Positions 17,234 to 26,094 of a DNA stretch of 31,313 nucleotides are shown here, one piece after another. The DNA is from JAGXQV01 sp964527565. GTDB taxonomy: Bacteria; Pseudomonadota; Gammaproteobacteria; Burkholderiales; Sulfuricellaceae. The DNA is taken from contig CAZGOY010000039.1 in NCBI GenBank assembly GCA_964527565.1, positions 1 through 31,313 of the forward strand. The letters run 5' to 3'. Position numbers and translations under genes: made by a program. Under the pieces are notes generated by a model. It ran no database searches. It was not told the DNA's origin and worked only from the letters and a program-made list of their open reading frames with translations. Within the stretch, counting starts at the first letter, position 1, and each line of letters starts with the position of its first letter.

Positions 17234-17378
17234 ATTCATTTCAAACGTAGCGGCAAAGCGCCTCTCTGGTGCGATAGAATCACCGGTATGCAATATTTCC
17301 CCGACAAAGCGCCAGGCGCGAGGAGGAACGCGAGCGCGAACCGCTGGTCGGAAGGTTTTCTGAATGAAAGGATTTGTG

Positions 17379-17498
17379 ATGCAGGGTCTGTTCCACACCG
17401 CCGACCTCGATGCCGCCGCCAGGTTGCGCATCATCATGGCAAGCATTGTGCTGCTGGTGAAAATAGAGAAGATTTACCGGCGGCGGAAAGCCGCGTGA
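17379..17498 (+). CDS. Possible 39-aa small protein before the Na/Pi transporter gene
   Basis: A short frame, MQGLFHTADLDAAARLRI followed by a hydrophobic IMASIVLLVKI and a basic tail ending RRRKAA. AAAGGA lies about 7 bases before the ATG; an in-frame ATG at 17364 would add five residues. It ends 10 bases before the transporter gene and may be translated with it. It could be a tiny membrane-associated protein or only a leader. No family was recognised. Confidence 0.4.
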   Translation: MQGLFHTADLDAAARLRIIMASIVLLVKIEKIYRRRKAA

Positions 17499-17508
17499 GG
17501 ATTTCAGG

Positions 17509-19119
17509 ATGATTGATTTTGCCCTCATCGGTGGCCTCGCCGGCGGCGTCGGCCTGTTCCTGCTGGGCATGGGGCTGATGACCGACGGCCTGCGCCTGGC
17601 GGCGGGTCCGGCGCTGGAACGCATTCTCGCGTATTCCACGAAAACGCGCCTGCGCGGCCTGACCTCCGGGGCGCTGGTAACCGTTCTGGTGCAATCGTCC
17701 AGCGCGGTAACGGTGGCGGCCATCGGCTTCGTCAATGCCGGGCTGCTCTCGCTGGGACAAGCGCTGTGGGTACTGTTCGGCGCCAACGTCGGCACCACCA
17801 TGACCGGCTGGCTGGTCGCGCTGGTGGGCATGAAGTTCAAGATCGACCTGTTCGCCCTGCCGCTCATCGGCATCGGCATGATGCTGCGCCTGACCGGCGA
17901 AGGTGGCCGACGCGGCGCGCTGGGCACTGCGCTGGCCGGTTTCGGCGTGCTTTTCCTGGGAATCGACATGCTGAAGGAAACCTTCTCCGGCGTAGCGGCG
18001 GATTTCACCCTGCCGCAGTGGGAAGGCTTCGCCGGGGTCGTTGCCATGGTGCTGATAGGCATCCTCATGACGGTGCTGATGCAGGCATCGGCGGCCGCCC
18101 TGGTGCTGGCCTTTTCCGCCGCGCAAAGCGGCCTGGTAAGCCTTGAAGCCGCTGCCGCCGTGGTCATCGGCGCCAATGTCGGCACCACGGTCACCGCGCT
18201 GCTCGCCGCCATCGGCGCCACGCCCAACGCCAAGCGCGCCGCTGCCGCGCACATCCTGTTCAATCTGCTCACCGGCGCCGTCGCCCTGCTGTTGCTGCCC
18301 TGGCTGCTGGGCGCGCTCGGTATGCTGGGCACGGCGCTGGGCCTGGACGCCGCACCGGCGGCCAGACTCGCCCTGTTCCACACCGCATTCAATCTTCTCG
18401 GCGTGGCGCTGATCTGGCCGCTCGCCGGCCAGCTGACGCGCTTCCTGCTGGCGCGTTTCCGTGCCGCCGAGGAAGACGAGGCGCGCCCGCGCCATCTCGA
18501 CAAAAACATACTGGCGGTACCCGCCCTGGCGCTCGATGCGCTGGAGCGCGAAGTGCGCAATCTGGGCGGCATTGCCCTGCGCGCCGTGCATGCCGCATTC
18601 AGTGCGGCGACACCGGCGCACGACCGGAACCGGCTGATCGTCGCCCGCCTGTCGCAGGCCATCGCCGAGTTCATTGCCCAGCTCAACCGTGCCGGCATGA
18701 CGGCAGACAGCGCGCGCCGTCTGCCGGAACTGCTGCGTGTTGCCCGCTATTACGAGGCCGCTGCGGAATTGGCGGACGAAGCAGTCGAGGCATCGAAGGA
18801 AGCTGCCGCCGACACAGCGGCGGAAATACTGGAGAGCAGCGTGGCCTTTCGGCAGCGGGGAGAAATGCTGCTCGAACGTGCCGCCCCCGCGCACGTTGCC
18901 CCCGCGCCACTCGATGCCAGCCTGCGCGATTTCGAGGGTGACTACCAGATGCTGAAATCGGAACTCCTGGAGGCGGGCGCCCAGGGCAGGCTGAGCGTTG
19001 CGACCATGGACGCGCGCCTACGCGCCGCCAGCAGCCAGCGCCGCGCGGTGGAACAGGCGGTCAAGGCAGCGCGCATGCTGGCAACCACAGTGGGGAAGAC
19101 ACCGGACGGTGCGCCGTGA
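17509..19119 (+). CDS. Na/Pi cotransporter family protein with PhoU-like tail
   Basis: A 536-aa inner-membrane protein of the NptA/PF02690 type. Two repeated membrane halves each carry the signature: LVQSSSAVTVAAIGFVNAG with GANVGTTMTGW, and LMQASAAALVLAFSAAQSG with GANVGTTVTAL. About eight membrane segments lie within residues 5-310. The rest (about 320-530) is a helical PhoU-like cytoplasmic domain. The family moves phosphate with sodium, or exports it; direction cannot be told from sequence. The second repeat has QAS in place of QSS. It starts behind AGGATTTCAGG and overlaps the next gene by 4 bases. Confidence 0.87.
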   Translation: MIDFALIGGLAGGVGLFLLGMGLMTDGLRLAAGPALERILAYSTKTRLRGLTSGALVTVLVQSSSAVTVAAIGFVNAGLLSLGQALWVLFGANVGTTMTGWLVALVGMKFKIDLFALPLIGIGMMLRLTGEGGRRGALGTALAGFGVLFLGIDMLKETFSGVAADFTLPQWEGFAGVVAMVLIGILMTVLMQASAAALVLAFSAAQSGLVSLEAAAAVVIGANVGTTVTALLAAIGATPNAKRAAAAHILFNLLTGAVALLLLPWLLGALGMLGTALGLDAAPAARLALFHTAFNLLGVALIWPLAGQLTRFLLARFRAAEEDEARPRHLDKNILAVPALALDALEREVRNLGGIALRAVHAAFSAATPAHDRNRLIVARLSQAIAEFIAQLNRAGMTADSARRLPELLRVARYYEAAAELADEAVEASKEAAADTAAEILESSVAFRQRGEMLLERAAPAHVAPAPLDASLRDFEGDYQMLKSELLEAGAQGRLSVATMDARLRAASSQRRAVEQAVKAARMLATTVGKTPDGAP

Positions 19120-19682
19120 ACTGGCAGGAGCGCCTGCGCGCCCTGGTTCCAGGCCGGGAGAAGCTGATGGCCAGCCGCTGGCTGCGCTGGTTGTCGCCCT
19201 GGCTGGGACACCCCAAACTATGGCACTGGTCGCGGCGCGGCGTAGCTCTGGGCGTTGCCATCGGGGTCTTTTTCGGGCTGCTGATTCCGCTGGCGCAAAT
19301 TCCCTTGTCTGCCGCCGCCGCCGTCATCCTGCGCGCGAATCTTCCCGCCGCCGCCGCGAGTACGCTGATTACCAACCCGGTAACCTTCGGGCCGCTCTAT
19401 TACGCCGCTTTCCATCTAGGAAGCTGGGTCACCGGCGAAAACTCGCCGCCCCCGGACGATTCAACAGCCACTGGCGCCACGGATCGCGAAACGCCCCTCA
19501 TCCAGCGCATCGCCTCCATGGGGAAACCCTTGCTGATTGGCCTGTTGATCATGGCGTGCGGCGTCGGCCTGCTGACCTACCTGTTGACCGGCCTGATTTG
19601 GCGCTGGCGTACCGGATGGCGCTGGCGAACCCGCAGAAACGGCGGCCAGAATCCAGCCAGTCCGGAAAAACGGGAGCCATAG
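19116..19682 (+). CDS. DUF2062 membrane protein
   Basis: A 188-aa protein of the DUF2062 family. It has a basic N-terminal region with SPWLGHPKLWHWSRRGVALG, then membrane segments at about residues 44-66 (VAIGVFFGLLIPLAQIPLSAA) and 125-160. The block ITNPVTFGPLYYAAFHLG is the family hallmark. The start is GTG and shares GTGA with the transporter stop, so translation is coupled. The C-terminus is basic and proline-rich. The function of the family is not established; a membrane-linked role beside the transporter is only inferred from the overlap. Confidence 0.85.
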   Translation: MNWQERLRALVPGREKLMASRWLRWLSPWLGHPKLWHWSRRGVALGVAIGVFFGLLIPLAQIPLSAAAAVILRANLPAAAASTLITNPVTFGPLYYAAFHLGSWVTGENSPPPDDSTATGATDRETPLIQRIASMGKPLLIGLLIMACGVGLLTYLLTGLIWRWRTGWRWRTRRNGGQNPASPEKREP

Positions 19683-19755
19683 GCCGCAACTCCTCAAAAC
19701 CAGGAATGTCTGTCGGCGCGCCGCAACGAAACGACGCGCGATAGCTTGTTCTTGT

Positions 19756-20835
19756 TCATAGGCTGCCGCAAATGTCGGGTTGGACCGCCTCGAACGGCAA
19801 ATCGCCTTCCTTGACCCCCAGCGCGGAAACGGCGCGCACCGCTTTCACGTAATCGGGGTTTTCGTGCAGCTTGTCCCAGGAAGGTGGGTGCGGTTTGCCG
19901 TGCATGCGCACCAGGCGGGAAAAACTGGTGGACGACATTCTGTGTTTCAGGTTTTTCAGGACTTCGTCAGCGGCAGCCGGGTTGTTGCACACCAGCGCCA
20001 TGTCGCAGCCTGCTTCCAGCGCCGCTTCGGCGCGTGCCGTCACGTCGCCGGCGACGGCGGCACCCGCCATGCACAGGTCGTCGCTGAAAATCATGCCGTC
20101 GAATTTCAGTTCGCCGCGCAGGATGTCTTTCAGCCACACCCGCGAAAAACCGGCGGGAAGTCTATCCACCAGGGGATAGATGACGTGTGCCGGCATCAGC
20201 GCGGGCAGGCCGAAATCGACCATCTGCGCGAAGGGGATCAGGTCCTGCATGGCGATGTCGCCGTATTCGCGTTCGTCCACCGGGATTTCCAGGTGCGAAT
20301 CGGCAGCCACATAACCGTGGCCGGGAAAGTGCTTGCCCACCGCCGCGACGCCCCCCTGCTTCAAGCCGAGCATGAGATGGTGGGCGAGATCGGCCACCGC
20401 CTGCGGCTTGGCGTGGAAAGCCCGGTTGCCGATGACGCTGCTGGCGCCGAGGTCGAGGTCGAGCACCGGGGTGAAGCTGAAATCCACGCCGCTGGCGCGC
20501 AGTTCGGCGGCGATAATCCAGCCCGCCTGTTGCGCCAGATGCCTGGCGCGCTGCGGATGTTCGTCCCACAGGGCGCCGAATTCGCGCATTGGCGGGATAC
20601 GCGTGAAGCCCTCGCGGAAGCGCTGCACGCGCCCGCCTTCGTGGTCCACCGCGATCAGCAGCGGCGGGTTACGCACGGCATGGATGGCGGCGGTGAGCCG
20701 CTGCAACTGGGAAACCGACTGGTAGTTGCGGGAAAACAGGATCACGCCGCCGACCAGCGGATGCTTGAGACGCCGGATTTCCTCGTCGCTCAGTTCCAGG
20801 CCGGCGACATCGACCATCACGGGACCGAGTGGCAT
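19756..20835 (-). CDS. nagZ: Beta-N-acetylhexosaminidase NagZ
   Basis: A 359-aa cytoplasmic glycoside hydrolase family 3 enzyme. It removes N-acetylglucosamine from anhydro-muropeptides during cell-wall recycling. The VDHEGGRVQRFREGFTRIPP block, the catalytic KHFPGHGYVAADSHLEIPVD loop with its Asp-His pair, and the nucleophile region MIFSDDLCMAGA are all present. It is followed 2 bases upstream by acpS, giving the order pdxJ-acpS-nagZ. It converges on the DUF2062 gene with about 70 bases between; no clear terminator was seen. Confidence 0.95.
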   Translation of the reverse strand: MPLGPVMVDVAGLELSDEEIRRLKHPLVGGVILFSRNYQSVSQLQRLTAAIHAVRNPPLLIAVDHEGGRVQRFREGFTRIPPMREFGALWDEHPQRARHLAQQAGWIIAAELRASGVDFSFTPVLDLDLGASSVIGNRAFHAKPQAVADLAHHLMLGLKQGGVAAVGKHFPGHGYVAADSHLEIPVDEREYGDIAMQDLIPFAQMVDFGLPALMPAHVIYPLVDRLPAGFSRVWLKDILRGELKFDGMIFSDDLCMAGAAVAGDVTARAEAALEAGCDMALVCNNPAAADEVLKNLKHRMSSTSFSRLVRMHGKPHPPSWDKLHENPDYVKAVRAVSALGVKEGDLPFEAVQPDICGSL

Positions 20836-20837
20836 GG

Positions 20838-21215
20838 CTAGTTCTCCAGAATAACAAAAGCCACCGCCATCTCTTCTTCGTCACTGAGGGACAGGTGGTG
20901 GTGGCGGATGCCGCGCCGTTCGAGTTCGGCGGCGAGCGCCGGGTGAAAGGCCAGCAGCGGCTTGCCGAGGGGGTCGTGCGTCACGCGGATGTTGTGCAAG
21001 GTGGCGGGAGCGCGCACGCCGCTGCCGAACGCCTTGGCGAAGGCTTCCTTGGCGGCGAAGCGCTTGGCAAGAAAGCGGGCGGGCGCGGCATGGTGGCTGA
21101 ATTCCGCGCATTCTTCCGGGGCCAGGATGCGCGCGGCAAAGCGCTCGCCGAAACGCTCCCAGGCCGCCGCGACCCGCCGCATGGCGACGATGTCGGTGCC
21201 GATACCGTAGATCAT
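20838..21215 (-). CDS. acpS: Holo-[acyl-carrier-protein] synthase AcpS
   Basis: A 125-aa phosphopantetheinyl transferase that activates acyl carrier protein with the 4'-phosphopantetheine arm of CoA. The two magnesium-binding motifs are visible: MIYGIGTDIVAMRR at the N-terminus and FLAKRFAAKEAFAKAFGSG in the middle. The length is that of E. coli AcpS (126 aa). The ATG at 21215 is chosen because it gives the canonical N-terminus, although the ribosome site is weak and the frame is open further upstream. It lies 26 bases after pdxJ. Confidence 0.95.
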   Translation of the reverse strand: MIYGIGTDIVAMRRVAAAWERFGERFAARILAPEECAEFSHHAAPARFLAKRFAAKEAFAKAFGSGVRAPATLHNIRVTHDPLGKPLLAFHPALAAELERRGIRHHHLSLSDEEEMAVAFVILEN

Positions 21216-21241
21216 GAGGCGAAACAAATCATGGCGCGGCG

Positions 21242-21967
21242 TCAGGCGGCTGCCGCCACCATCAACGCCTTCATTTCGCGCACTGCGTTTTCCCAACCGG
21301 CAAACAGGGCATGGGCGACGATGGCGTGACCGATGTTGAGTTCGCCGATGCCGGGAATGGCGGCGATGTCCTGCACGTTGTGGTAATGCAGGCCGTGACC
21401 GGCATTGACCCTAAGACCGATTTGTCGGCCATATGCCACCGCCTCGCGGATGCGTTCAAGCTCGATGGCGCGTTCGTCCGCATTTTCCGCGTCGGCGAAA
21501 CGCCCGGTGTGAATTTCCACCACCGGCGCCCCGGCGTCGCGCGCGGCGCTGAGCTGGGTCTTGTCGGCGTCGATAAACAGGGAAACGCGGATGCCCGCCC
21601 CGCCCAATTCCGCGCAGGCTGCGCGCACGCCATCGAAATGCCCGGCCACGTCCAGCCCGCCCTCGGTGGTCAGTTCCGCGCGCTTTTCCGGCACCAGGCA
21701 GGCGTCGTGCGGGCGGATGCGGCGCGCGATGGCGATCATTTCTTCGGTAATCGCCATTTCCAGGTTCATGCGCGTTTGCAGAAGCGGACGCAGGATTTCC
21801 ACGTCCTGGTCCTGGATATGGCGGCGATCCTCGCGCAGATGCAGGGTAATCAGGTCCGCCCCGGCGGATTCCGCCGCCAGCGCCGCCAGCACCGGGCTGG
21901 GATAGCGCGTGCCGCGCTGCTGTCGCAGGGTGGCCACGTGGTCAATATTGACGCCGAGCTGGATCAT
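21242..21967 (-). CDS. pdxJ: Pyridoxine 5'-phosphate synthase PdxJ
   Basis: A 241-aa TIM-barrel enzyme that makes pyridoxine 5'-phosphate, which is oxidised to PLP, the cofactor of the two cysteine desulfurases in this window. Typical motifs are LGVNIDHVATLRQQRGTRYP at the start, LITLHLREDRRHIQD, LVPEKRAELTTEGGLD and RVNAGHGLHYHNV. The start MIQLGVNIDH (ATG at 21967) is preferred over an open upstream extension. It leads the pdxJ-acpS-nagZ operon. A TACAAT about 40 bases upstream may be its -10, but no matching -35 was found. Confidence 0.95.
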   Translation of the reverse strand: MIQLGVNIDHVATLRQQRGTRYPSPVLAALAAESAGADLITLHLREDRRHIQDQDVEILRPLLQTRMNLEMAITEEMIAIARRIRPHDACLVPEKRAELTTEGGLDVAGHFDGVRAACAELGGAGIRVSLFIDADKTQLSAARDAGAPVVEIHTGRFADAENADERAIELERIREAVAYGRQIGLRVNAGHGLHYHNVQDIAAIPGIGELNIGHAIVAHALFAGWENAVREMKALMVAAAA

Positions 21968-22091
21968 GGGAAGAGCCTTTGGGTTAAGAATCCGGGCGCC
22001 ATTGTACACCTTCACGGTAGGCCTTTAGATGGCGGCATGACTGCCGCCGCATAACGTCCGCCATGCACCGGGACAAGGCGCGGGCCGGGCT

Positions 22092-23936
22092 TTACTTGCG
22101 CGCCAGTTGCGACACGTCGCGCACCGCGCCGCGGGCGGCGGAGGTGGTCATCGCCGCGTAGGCCTGCAATGCCGCCGACACGCTGCGCTGGCGGTTTTCC
22201 GGCTGCCAGCCGAGGGCGTCGCGGGCAGCGCGGCGGCGGGCCAGTTCCTCGTCGGACACTTTGAGGTGGATGGTGCGCTGGGGGATGTCGATGTCGATGG
22301 TGTCGCCTTCTTCCACCAGTCCGATGGTGCCGCCTTCCGCCGCTTCCGGCGAGACGTGGCCGATGGAGAGACCCGAGGTGCCGCCGGAAAAGCGTCCGTC
22401 GGTGAGCAGGGCGCACTGTTTGCCCATTCCCTTGGATTTGAGATAGCTGGTGGGATACAGCATTTCCTGCATGCCCGGCCCGCCGCGCGGGCCTTCGTAG
22501 CGGATCACCACCACGTCGCCGGCGACGATCTTGTCCGCCAGGATGCCGGCCACGGCGTCTTCCTGGCTTTCGAAGACGCGTGCGCGCCCGCTGAATTTGA
22601 GGATGCTTTCGTCCACCCCGGCGGTCTTGACGATGCAGCCGTCCAGCGCGATGTTGCCGTAGAGCACCGCCAGCCCGCCGTCCTGCGAATAGGCGTGCGC
22701 CTTGTCGCGGATACAGCCGTTTTCGCGGTCGAGGTCGAGGCTTTCGTAAACCTTGTTCTGGCTGAAGGCGGTTACGCTCGGCACGCCGCCGGGCGCGGCC
22801 AGGAACAGTGTCCTGACGCTGTCGTCGGCGGTCTGCATCACGTCCCACTGCGCCAAACCGTCCTTCATGCTGGCGCTGTGCACCGTGGGCAGGTCGCTGT
22901 GCAGCAGTCCGGCGCGCTCCAGTTCGCCGAGAATGGCGACGATGCCGCCGGCGCGATGCACGTCTTCCATGTGATAGGTCTGGATCGACGGCGCCACCTT
23001 GCACAGGTGCGGGACTTTGCGCGACAGGCGGTCGATGTCGGCCATGGTGAACGCCACCCCGGCCTCGCTCGCCGCCGCCAGCAGGTGCAGCACGGTGTTG
23101 GTCGAGCCGCCCATGGCGATGTCCAGCGTCATGGCGTTCTCGAAGGCGTGGAAGCTGGCGATGGAACGCGGCAGCACGGAAAGGTTGTCGCGCTCGTAAT
23201 ACGATTTGGCGAGCGCCACGATCTGGCGCCCGGCTTCCAGAAACAGGTTCTTGCGCGCGGCGTGGGTCGCCACCAGCGTGCCGTTGCCCGGCAGTGCCAG
23301 CCCCAAGGCCTCGACCAGGCAGTTCATCGAGTTGGCGGTGAACATGCCGGAGCAGGAGCCGCAGGTCGGGCAGGCGGAACGTTCCAGGGTCGCGGTTTCG
23401 GCGTCGGTTACGCTGCTGTCCGCCGCCGCCACCATGGCATCCACCAGGTCGAGCGCCAGCGTCTTGCCGTGGATCACCGCCTTGCCGGCTTCCATCGGCC
23501 CGCCGGAAACGAAAATGGTGGGAATGTTGAGGCGCAAGCTGGCCATTAACATGCCGGGGGTGATCTTGTCGCAATTGGAGATGCAGATCAGCGCGTCGGC
23601 GCAATGGGCGTTGACCATGTATTCCACCGAATCGGCGATCAGCTCGCGCGAGGGCAGCGAATAGAGCATGCCGCCGTGGCCCATGGCGATGCCGTCGTCA
23701 ATGGCGATGGTGTTGAATTCCTTGGCGACGCCGCCGGCCTTCTCGATTTCGCGCGCCACCAGTTGGCCCATGTCCTTGAGGTGCACGTGCCCCGGCACGA
23801 ACTGAGTGAACGAGTTGGCGATGGCGATGATCGGCTTGCCGAAATCGGCATCGGTCATGCCGGTGGCGCGCCACAGGGCGCGCGCGCCGGCCATGTTGCG
23901 GCCATGGGTGGAGGTCTTGGAACGGTAGGCGGGCAT
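22092..23936 (-). CDS. ilvD: Dihydroxy-acid dehydratase IlvD
   Basis: A 614-aa Fe-S dehydratase that makes the 2-keto acids preceding valine and isoleucine. Cluster cysteines are seen in ICISNCDKITPGML and in the CPTCGSCSGMFTANSMNCL loop. The C-terminal half holds LTDGRFSGGTSGLSIGHVSPEA, typical of the family. The length equals the E. coli-type enzyme (616 aa). The cluster makes it oxidant-sensitive in E. coli and a client of isc. The start is the ATG at 23936, behind an AAAGG element. It is transcribed alone or before pdxJ (124 bases between). Confidence 0.95.
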   Translation of the reverse strand: MPAYRSKTSTHGRNMAGARALWRATGMTDADFGKPIIAIANSFTQFVPGHVHLKDMGQLVAREIEKAGGVAKEFNTIAIDDGIAMGHGGMLYSLPSRELIADSVEYMVNAHCADALICISNCDKITPGMLMASLRLNIPTIFVSGGPMEAGKAVIHGKTLALDLVDAMVAAADSSVTDAETATLERSACPTCGSCSGMFTANSMNCLVEALGLALPGNGTLVATHAARKNLFLEAGRQIVALAKSYYERDNLSVLPRSIASFHAFENAMTLDIAMGGSTNTVLHLLAAASEAGVAFTMADIDRLSRKVPHLCKVAPSIQTYHMEDVHRAGGIVAILGELERAGLLHSDLPTVHSASMKDGLAQWDVMQTADDSVRTLFLAAPGGVPSVTAFSQNKVYESLDLDRENGCIRDKAHAYSQDGGLAVLYGNIALDGCIVKTAGVDESILKFSGRARVFESQEDAVAGILADKIVAGDVVVIRYEGPRGGPGMQEMLYPTSYLKSKGMGKQCALLTDGRFSGGTSGLSIGHVSPEAAEGGTIGLVEEGDTIDIDIPQRTIHLKVSDEELARRRAARDALGWQPENRQRSVSAALQAYAAMTTSAARGAVRDVSQLARK

Positions 23937-24096
23937 GAGGGAACCTTTAGCAATGAGCGAAAATCGAGCGCACCATTTTGGCGAAAAGCGGCGGGCGCGT
24001 CCAGTCCGCCAGGGACTTTCTTGGGAGGGCGGGGGAAAACCGGATTTTCAGCACGCTTTCGCTATCCCGCAGAGGCGCCGCCGACCGGAAAAAGCG

Positions 24097-25242
24097 CTAG
24101 TCGCTGGCGTACCCTGCCAGCCCCATCATCAGCCGCACCAGGGCATAACTCAGCCACACGCGCAGGCGCTGGTGCCACGCTTGCCGTTTCCAGCGTGACG
24201 GCAACATGCGCAGGGCGCCCTCCTGCATGGCCCGTTCCAGGCTGGCGCGCAGTTGCGCGGCGAACGCCGGGGATTCGATGACCACGTTGGCCTCGCGCGC
24301 CAGCATCAGGCTGAAGGGGTCAATGTTGGAAGAGCCCACGGTGCTCCAGTTGCCGTCCACCACGGCCACCTTGGCGTGCAGGAAGCAGAGATGATATTCG
24401 TGGATTTCCACGCCCGCGTCGAGCAGCGTGCCGTACAGGGCGCGCGAGGCGTAGTGCAGCAGCACGTATTCCACGCGCCCCTGCAACAGCAATACCACGC
24501 GCACGCCGCGCTGGGCCGCCTCTCTCAAGGCGTGGCGAAAGCGCAGGCCGGGCAGGAAATAGGCGTTGGCGATGACTATCTCGCGTTGCGCCCCCGCGAT
24601 GGCCGCCAGGTAGGCTTCTTCGATGTCGTGGCGGTGGTGCAGGGTGTCGCGCAACAGCAGGGTGGCACGGATGTCACCGGCGGGGGCCGGGAGCGGCTGC
24701 TCCTGGCATCTCGGCAGGTCCCGGCGTTTGAGTTGCGACCAGGCCACCAGCCCCCACAGGCTGCGGGTGGCGCAAGTAATTTCCTGCACCAGCGGCCCGC
24801 TCACCTTTACCGCGTAATCAAAGCGCGGCGGAATCTGGCCGGGCGTGTCCATGTCGTCGATGATGTTGATGCCGCCGACGAAGGCGATTTTTCCGTCGAT
24901 CGCCGCCAGCTTGCGATGCAGGCGGCGCAGGCGGTGGCGGCGCAGGCGCCAGCGGCCCAATTCCGGGCGGAAAAACAGCACGCGCACGCCGTCGCGGCGC
25001 AAATCCTCCACCACCGTCCGCGCCAGCGTGCGCGAGCCGAAGCCGTCGAGCAGCAAATGGGTGGCGACGCCGCGCTGCGCGGCGCGGCTGAGCGATGCCG
25101 CCACGCGCCGCCCGGTTTCGTCGAATTCGAAAATATAGCTTTCCAGATAAATTTCCTGGCGCGCCTCATCGATGGCCGTCAGCAGCGCCGGAAAATACTG
25201 CGTGCCGCTTTCCAGCAAATCGATGTTGTTTCCCGGCGTCAT
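24097..25242 (-). CDS. clsB: Cardiolipin synthase-like phospholipase D protein (ClsB type)
   Basis: A 381-aa protein with two phospholipase D HKD motifs: HRKLAAIDGKIAFVGGINI and HAKVAVVDGNWSTVGSSNID. The N-terminus NNIDLLESGTQYFPALLTAI is typical of the ClsB/YbhO group, which lacks the N-terminal membrane helices of ClsA. ClsB joins phosphatidyl groups to make cardiolipin. It overlaps the preceding endonuclease-like gene by 4 bases (ATGA), matching the E. coli ybhP-clsB order. Substrate is inferred from that context. Confidence 0.88.
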   Translation of the reverse strand: MTPGNNIDLLESGTQYFPALLTAIDEARQEIYLESYIFEFDETGRRVAASLSRAAQRGVATHLLLDGFGSRTLARTVVEDLRRDGVRVLFFRPELGRWRLRRHRLRRLHRKLAAIDGKIAFVGGINIIDDMDTPGQIPPRFDYAVKVSGPLVQEITCATRSLWGLVAWSQLKRRDLPRCQEQPLPAPAGDIRATLLLRDTLHHRHDIEEAYLAAIAGAQREIVIANAYFLPGLRFRHALREAAQRGVRVVLLLQGRVEYVLLHYASRALYGTLLDAGVEIHEYHLCFLHAKVAVVDGNWSTVGSSNIDPFSLMLAREANVVIESPAFAAQLRASLERAMQEGALRMLPSRWKRQAWHQRLRVWLSYALVRLMMGLAGYASD

Positions 25243-25991
25243 GGCAGGCTGATGACCGTCGACAGGGCGGCGTGGTCAGAGATTTTCGACCAGGGGCGCC
25301 CGGCGTGGACCTGGCACTGTTGCACCCGCAGTCCGCGCACGTAAATACGGTCGAGACGGAACAGGGGCAGGGCGGCGGGATAACTTTTGGCCGGCGCACC
25401 CTGCGTCTGGCCGAATGCTTCGCGCAGATGCAGGTCGCGCGCCAGCACGGCGCAAGCTTCGCCGCTCCAGTCGTTGAAGTCTCCGGCGATGACCAGCGGG
25501 GCGTGCGGCGGCACTTCGCGCTGGATGCGCGCGCGCAACGCGGACAACTGCTTGCGCCGCCCGCGCGCGAACAGGCCGAAATGCACGCACAGGCAATGCA
25601 GCGTTTCGCCCCACCCCGGCACGTTGACCGCGCAGTGCAGCAGGCCGCGCTGCTCGAAGCGGTGCGCGGAAATATCTTCATTGGCGGAGCCGCTTATCGG
25701 GAAACGGCTGAGAATGGCGTTGCCGTGGTGTCCGGCGGGATAGACCGCGTTCTTGCCATAGGCATAATCCTGCCAGATGGAATCGGCGAGGAACTCGTAC
25801 TGCGACTGGTCGGGATAATCGGCATGACGCTCGGGATGCAGATCATGTGCGCCCACCACTTCCTGCAGGAATACCAGATCGGCCTGCGTGCCGCGCAATT
25901 GCTCGCGCAGGTCGTGCAGCACCATGCGCCGGTTGAATTGGGAAAATCCCTTGTGGATGTTGTAGGTGACGATGCGCAGGGAGGGTGTCAT
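25239..25991 (-). CDS. ybhP: Endonuclease/exonuclease/phosphatase family protein (YbhP-like)
   Basis: A 250-aa protein of the EEP superfamily. The order of catalytic motifs is clear: RIVTYNIHKGFS, DLVFLQEV, HCLCVHFGLFARGR, VIAGDFNDWSGE and ISDHAALSTVI. Members cut phosphodiester bonds in nucleic acid, lipid or inositol substrates. Placement directly before a ClsB-like gene, with overlapping stop and start, suggests a lipid-linked substrate, as proposed for YbhP. The ATG at 25991 is used; an in-frame TTG lies two codons earlier. Confidence 0.82.
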   Translation of the reverse strand: MTPSLRIVTYNIHKGFSQFNRRMVLHDLREQLRGTQADLVFLQEVVGAHDLHPERHADYPDQSQYEFLADSIWQDYAYGKNAVYPAGHHGNAILSRFPISGSANEDISAHRFEQRGLLHCAVNVPGWGETLHCLCVHFGLFARGRRKQLSALRARIQREVPPHAPLVIAGDFNDWSGEACAVLARDLHLREAFGQTQGAPAKSYPAALPLFRLDRIYVRGLRVQQCQVHAGRPWSKISDHAALSTVISLP

Positions 25992-26042
25992 GCGCAAAGT
26001 TTACCGTAGTCGGCACACTCGTGTGCAGGGTGCTCCCCGGAA

Positions 26043-26074
26043 TTGAAAACGGGGATGCCTGTGGCATCCCCGTT
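26043..26074 (-). terminator. Terminator of the cytochrome c peroxidase gene
   Basis: On the minus strand AACGGGGATGCC-ACA-GGCATCCCCGTT forms a perfect 12-bp stem with a 3-base loop and runs into TTTTC. It lies 20 bases after the stop codon of the peroxidase gene. Confidence 0.85.
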
Positions 26075-26094
26075 GCGGGCGGCGAGTTTACGCC

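Noticed and set aside
17228..17249. Possible PHO box (TTGTCAC then ATTTCAA) upstream of the Na/Pi transporter gene
   Set aside because: Only about 9 of 14 consensus positions fit, and it overlaps the rimO promoter; too weak to call.
17434..18894. Large minus frames opposite the Na/Pi transporter gene
   Set aside because: Gln/Gly/Arg-rich antisense translation; the plus-strand gene has repeated family signatures.
22012..23604. A 530-aa minus frame over ilvD
   Set aside because: It is a shifted frame of ilvD, very Arg/Gly-rich, with no motifs; ilvD itself is well supported.
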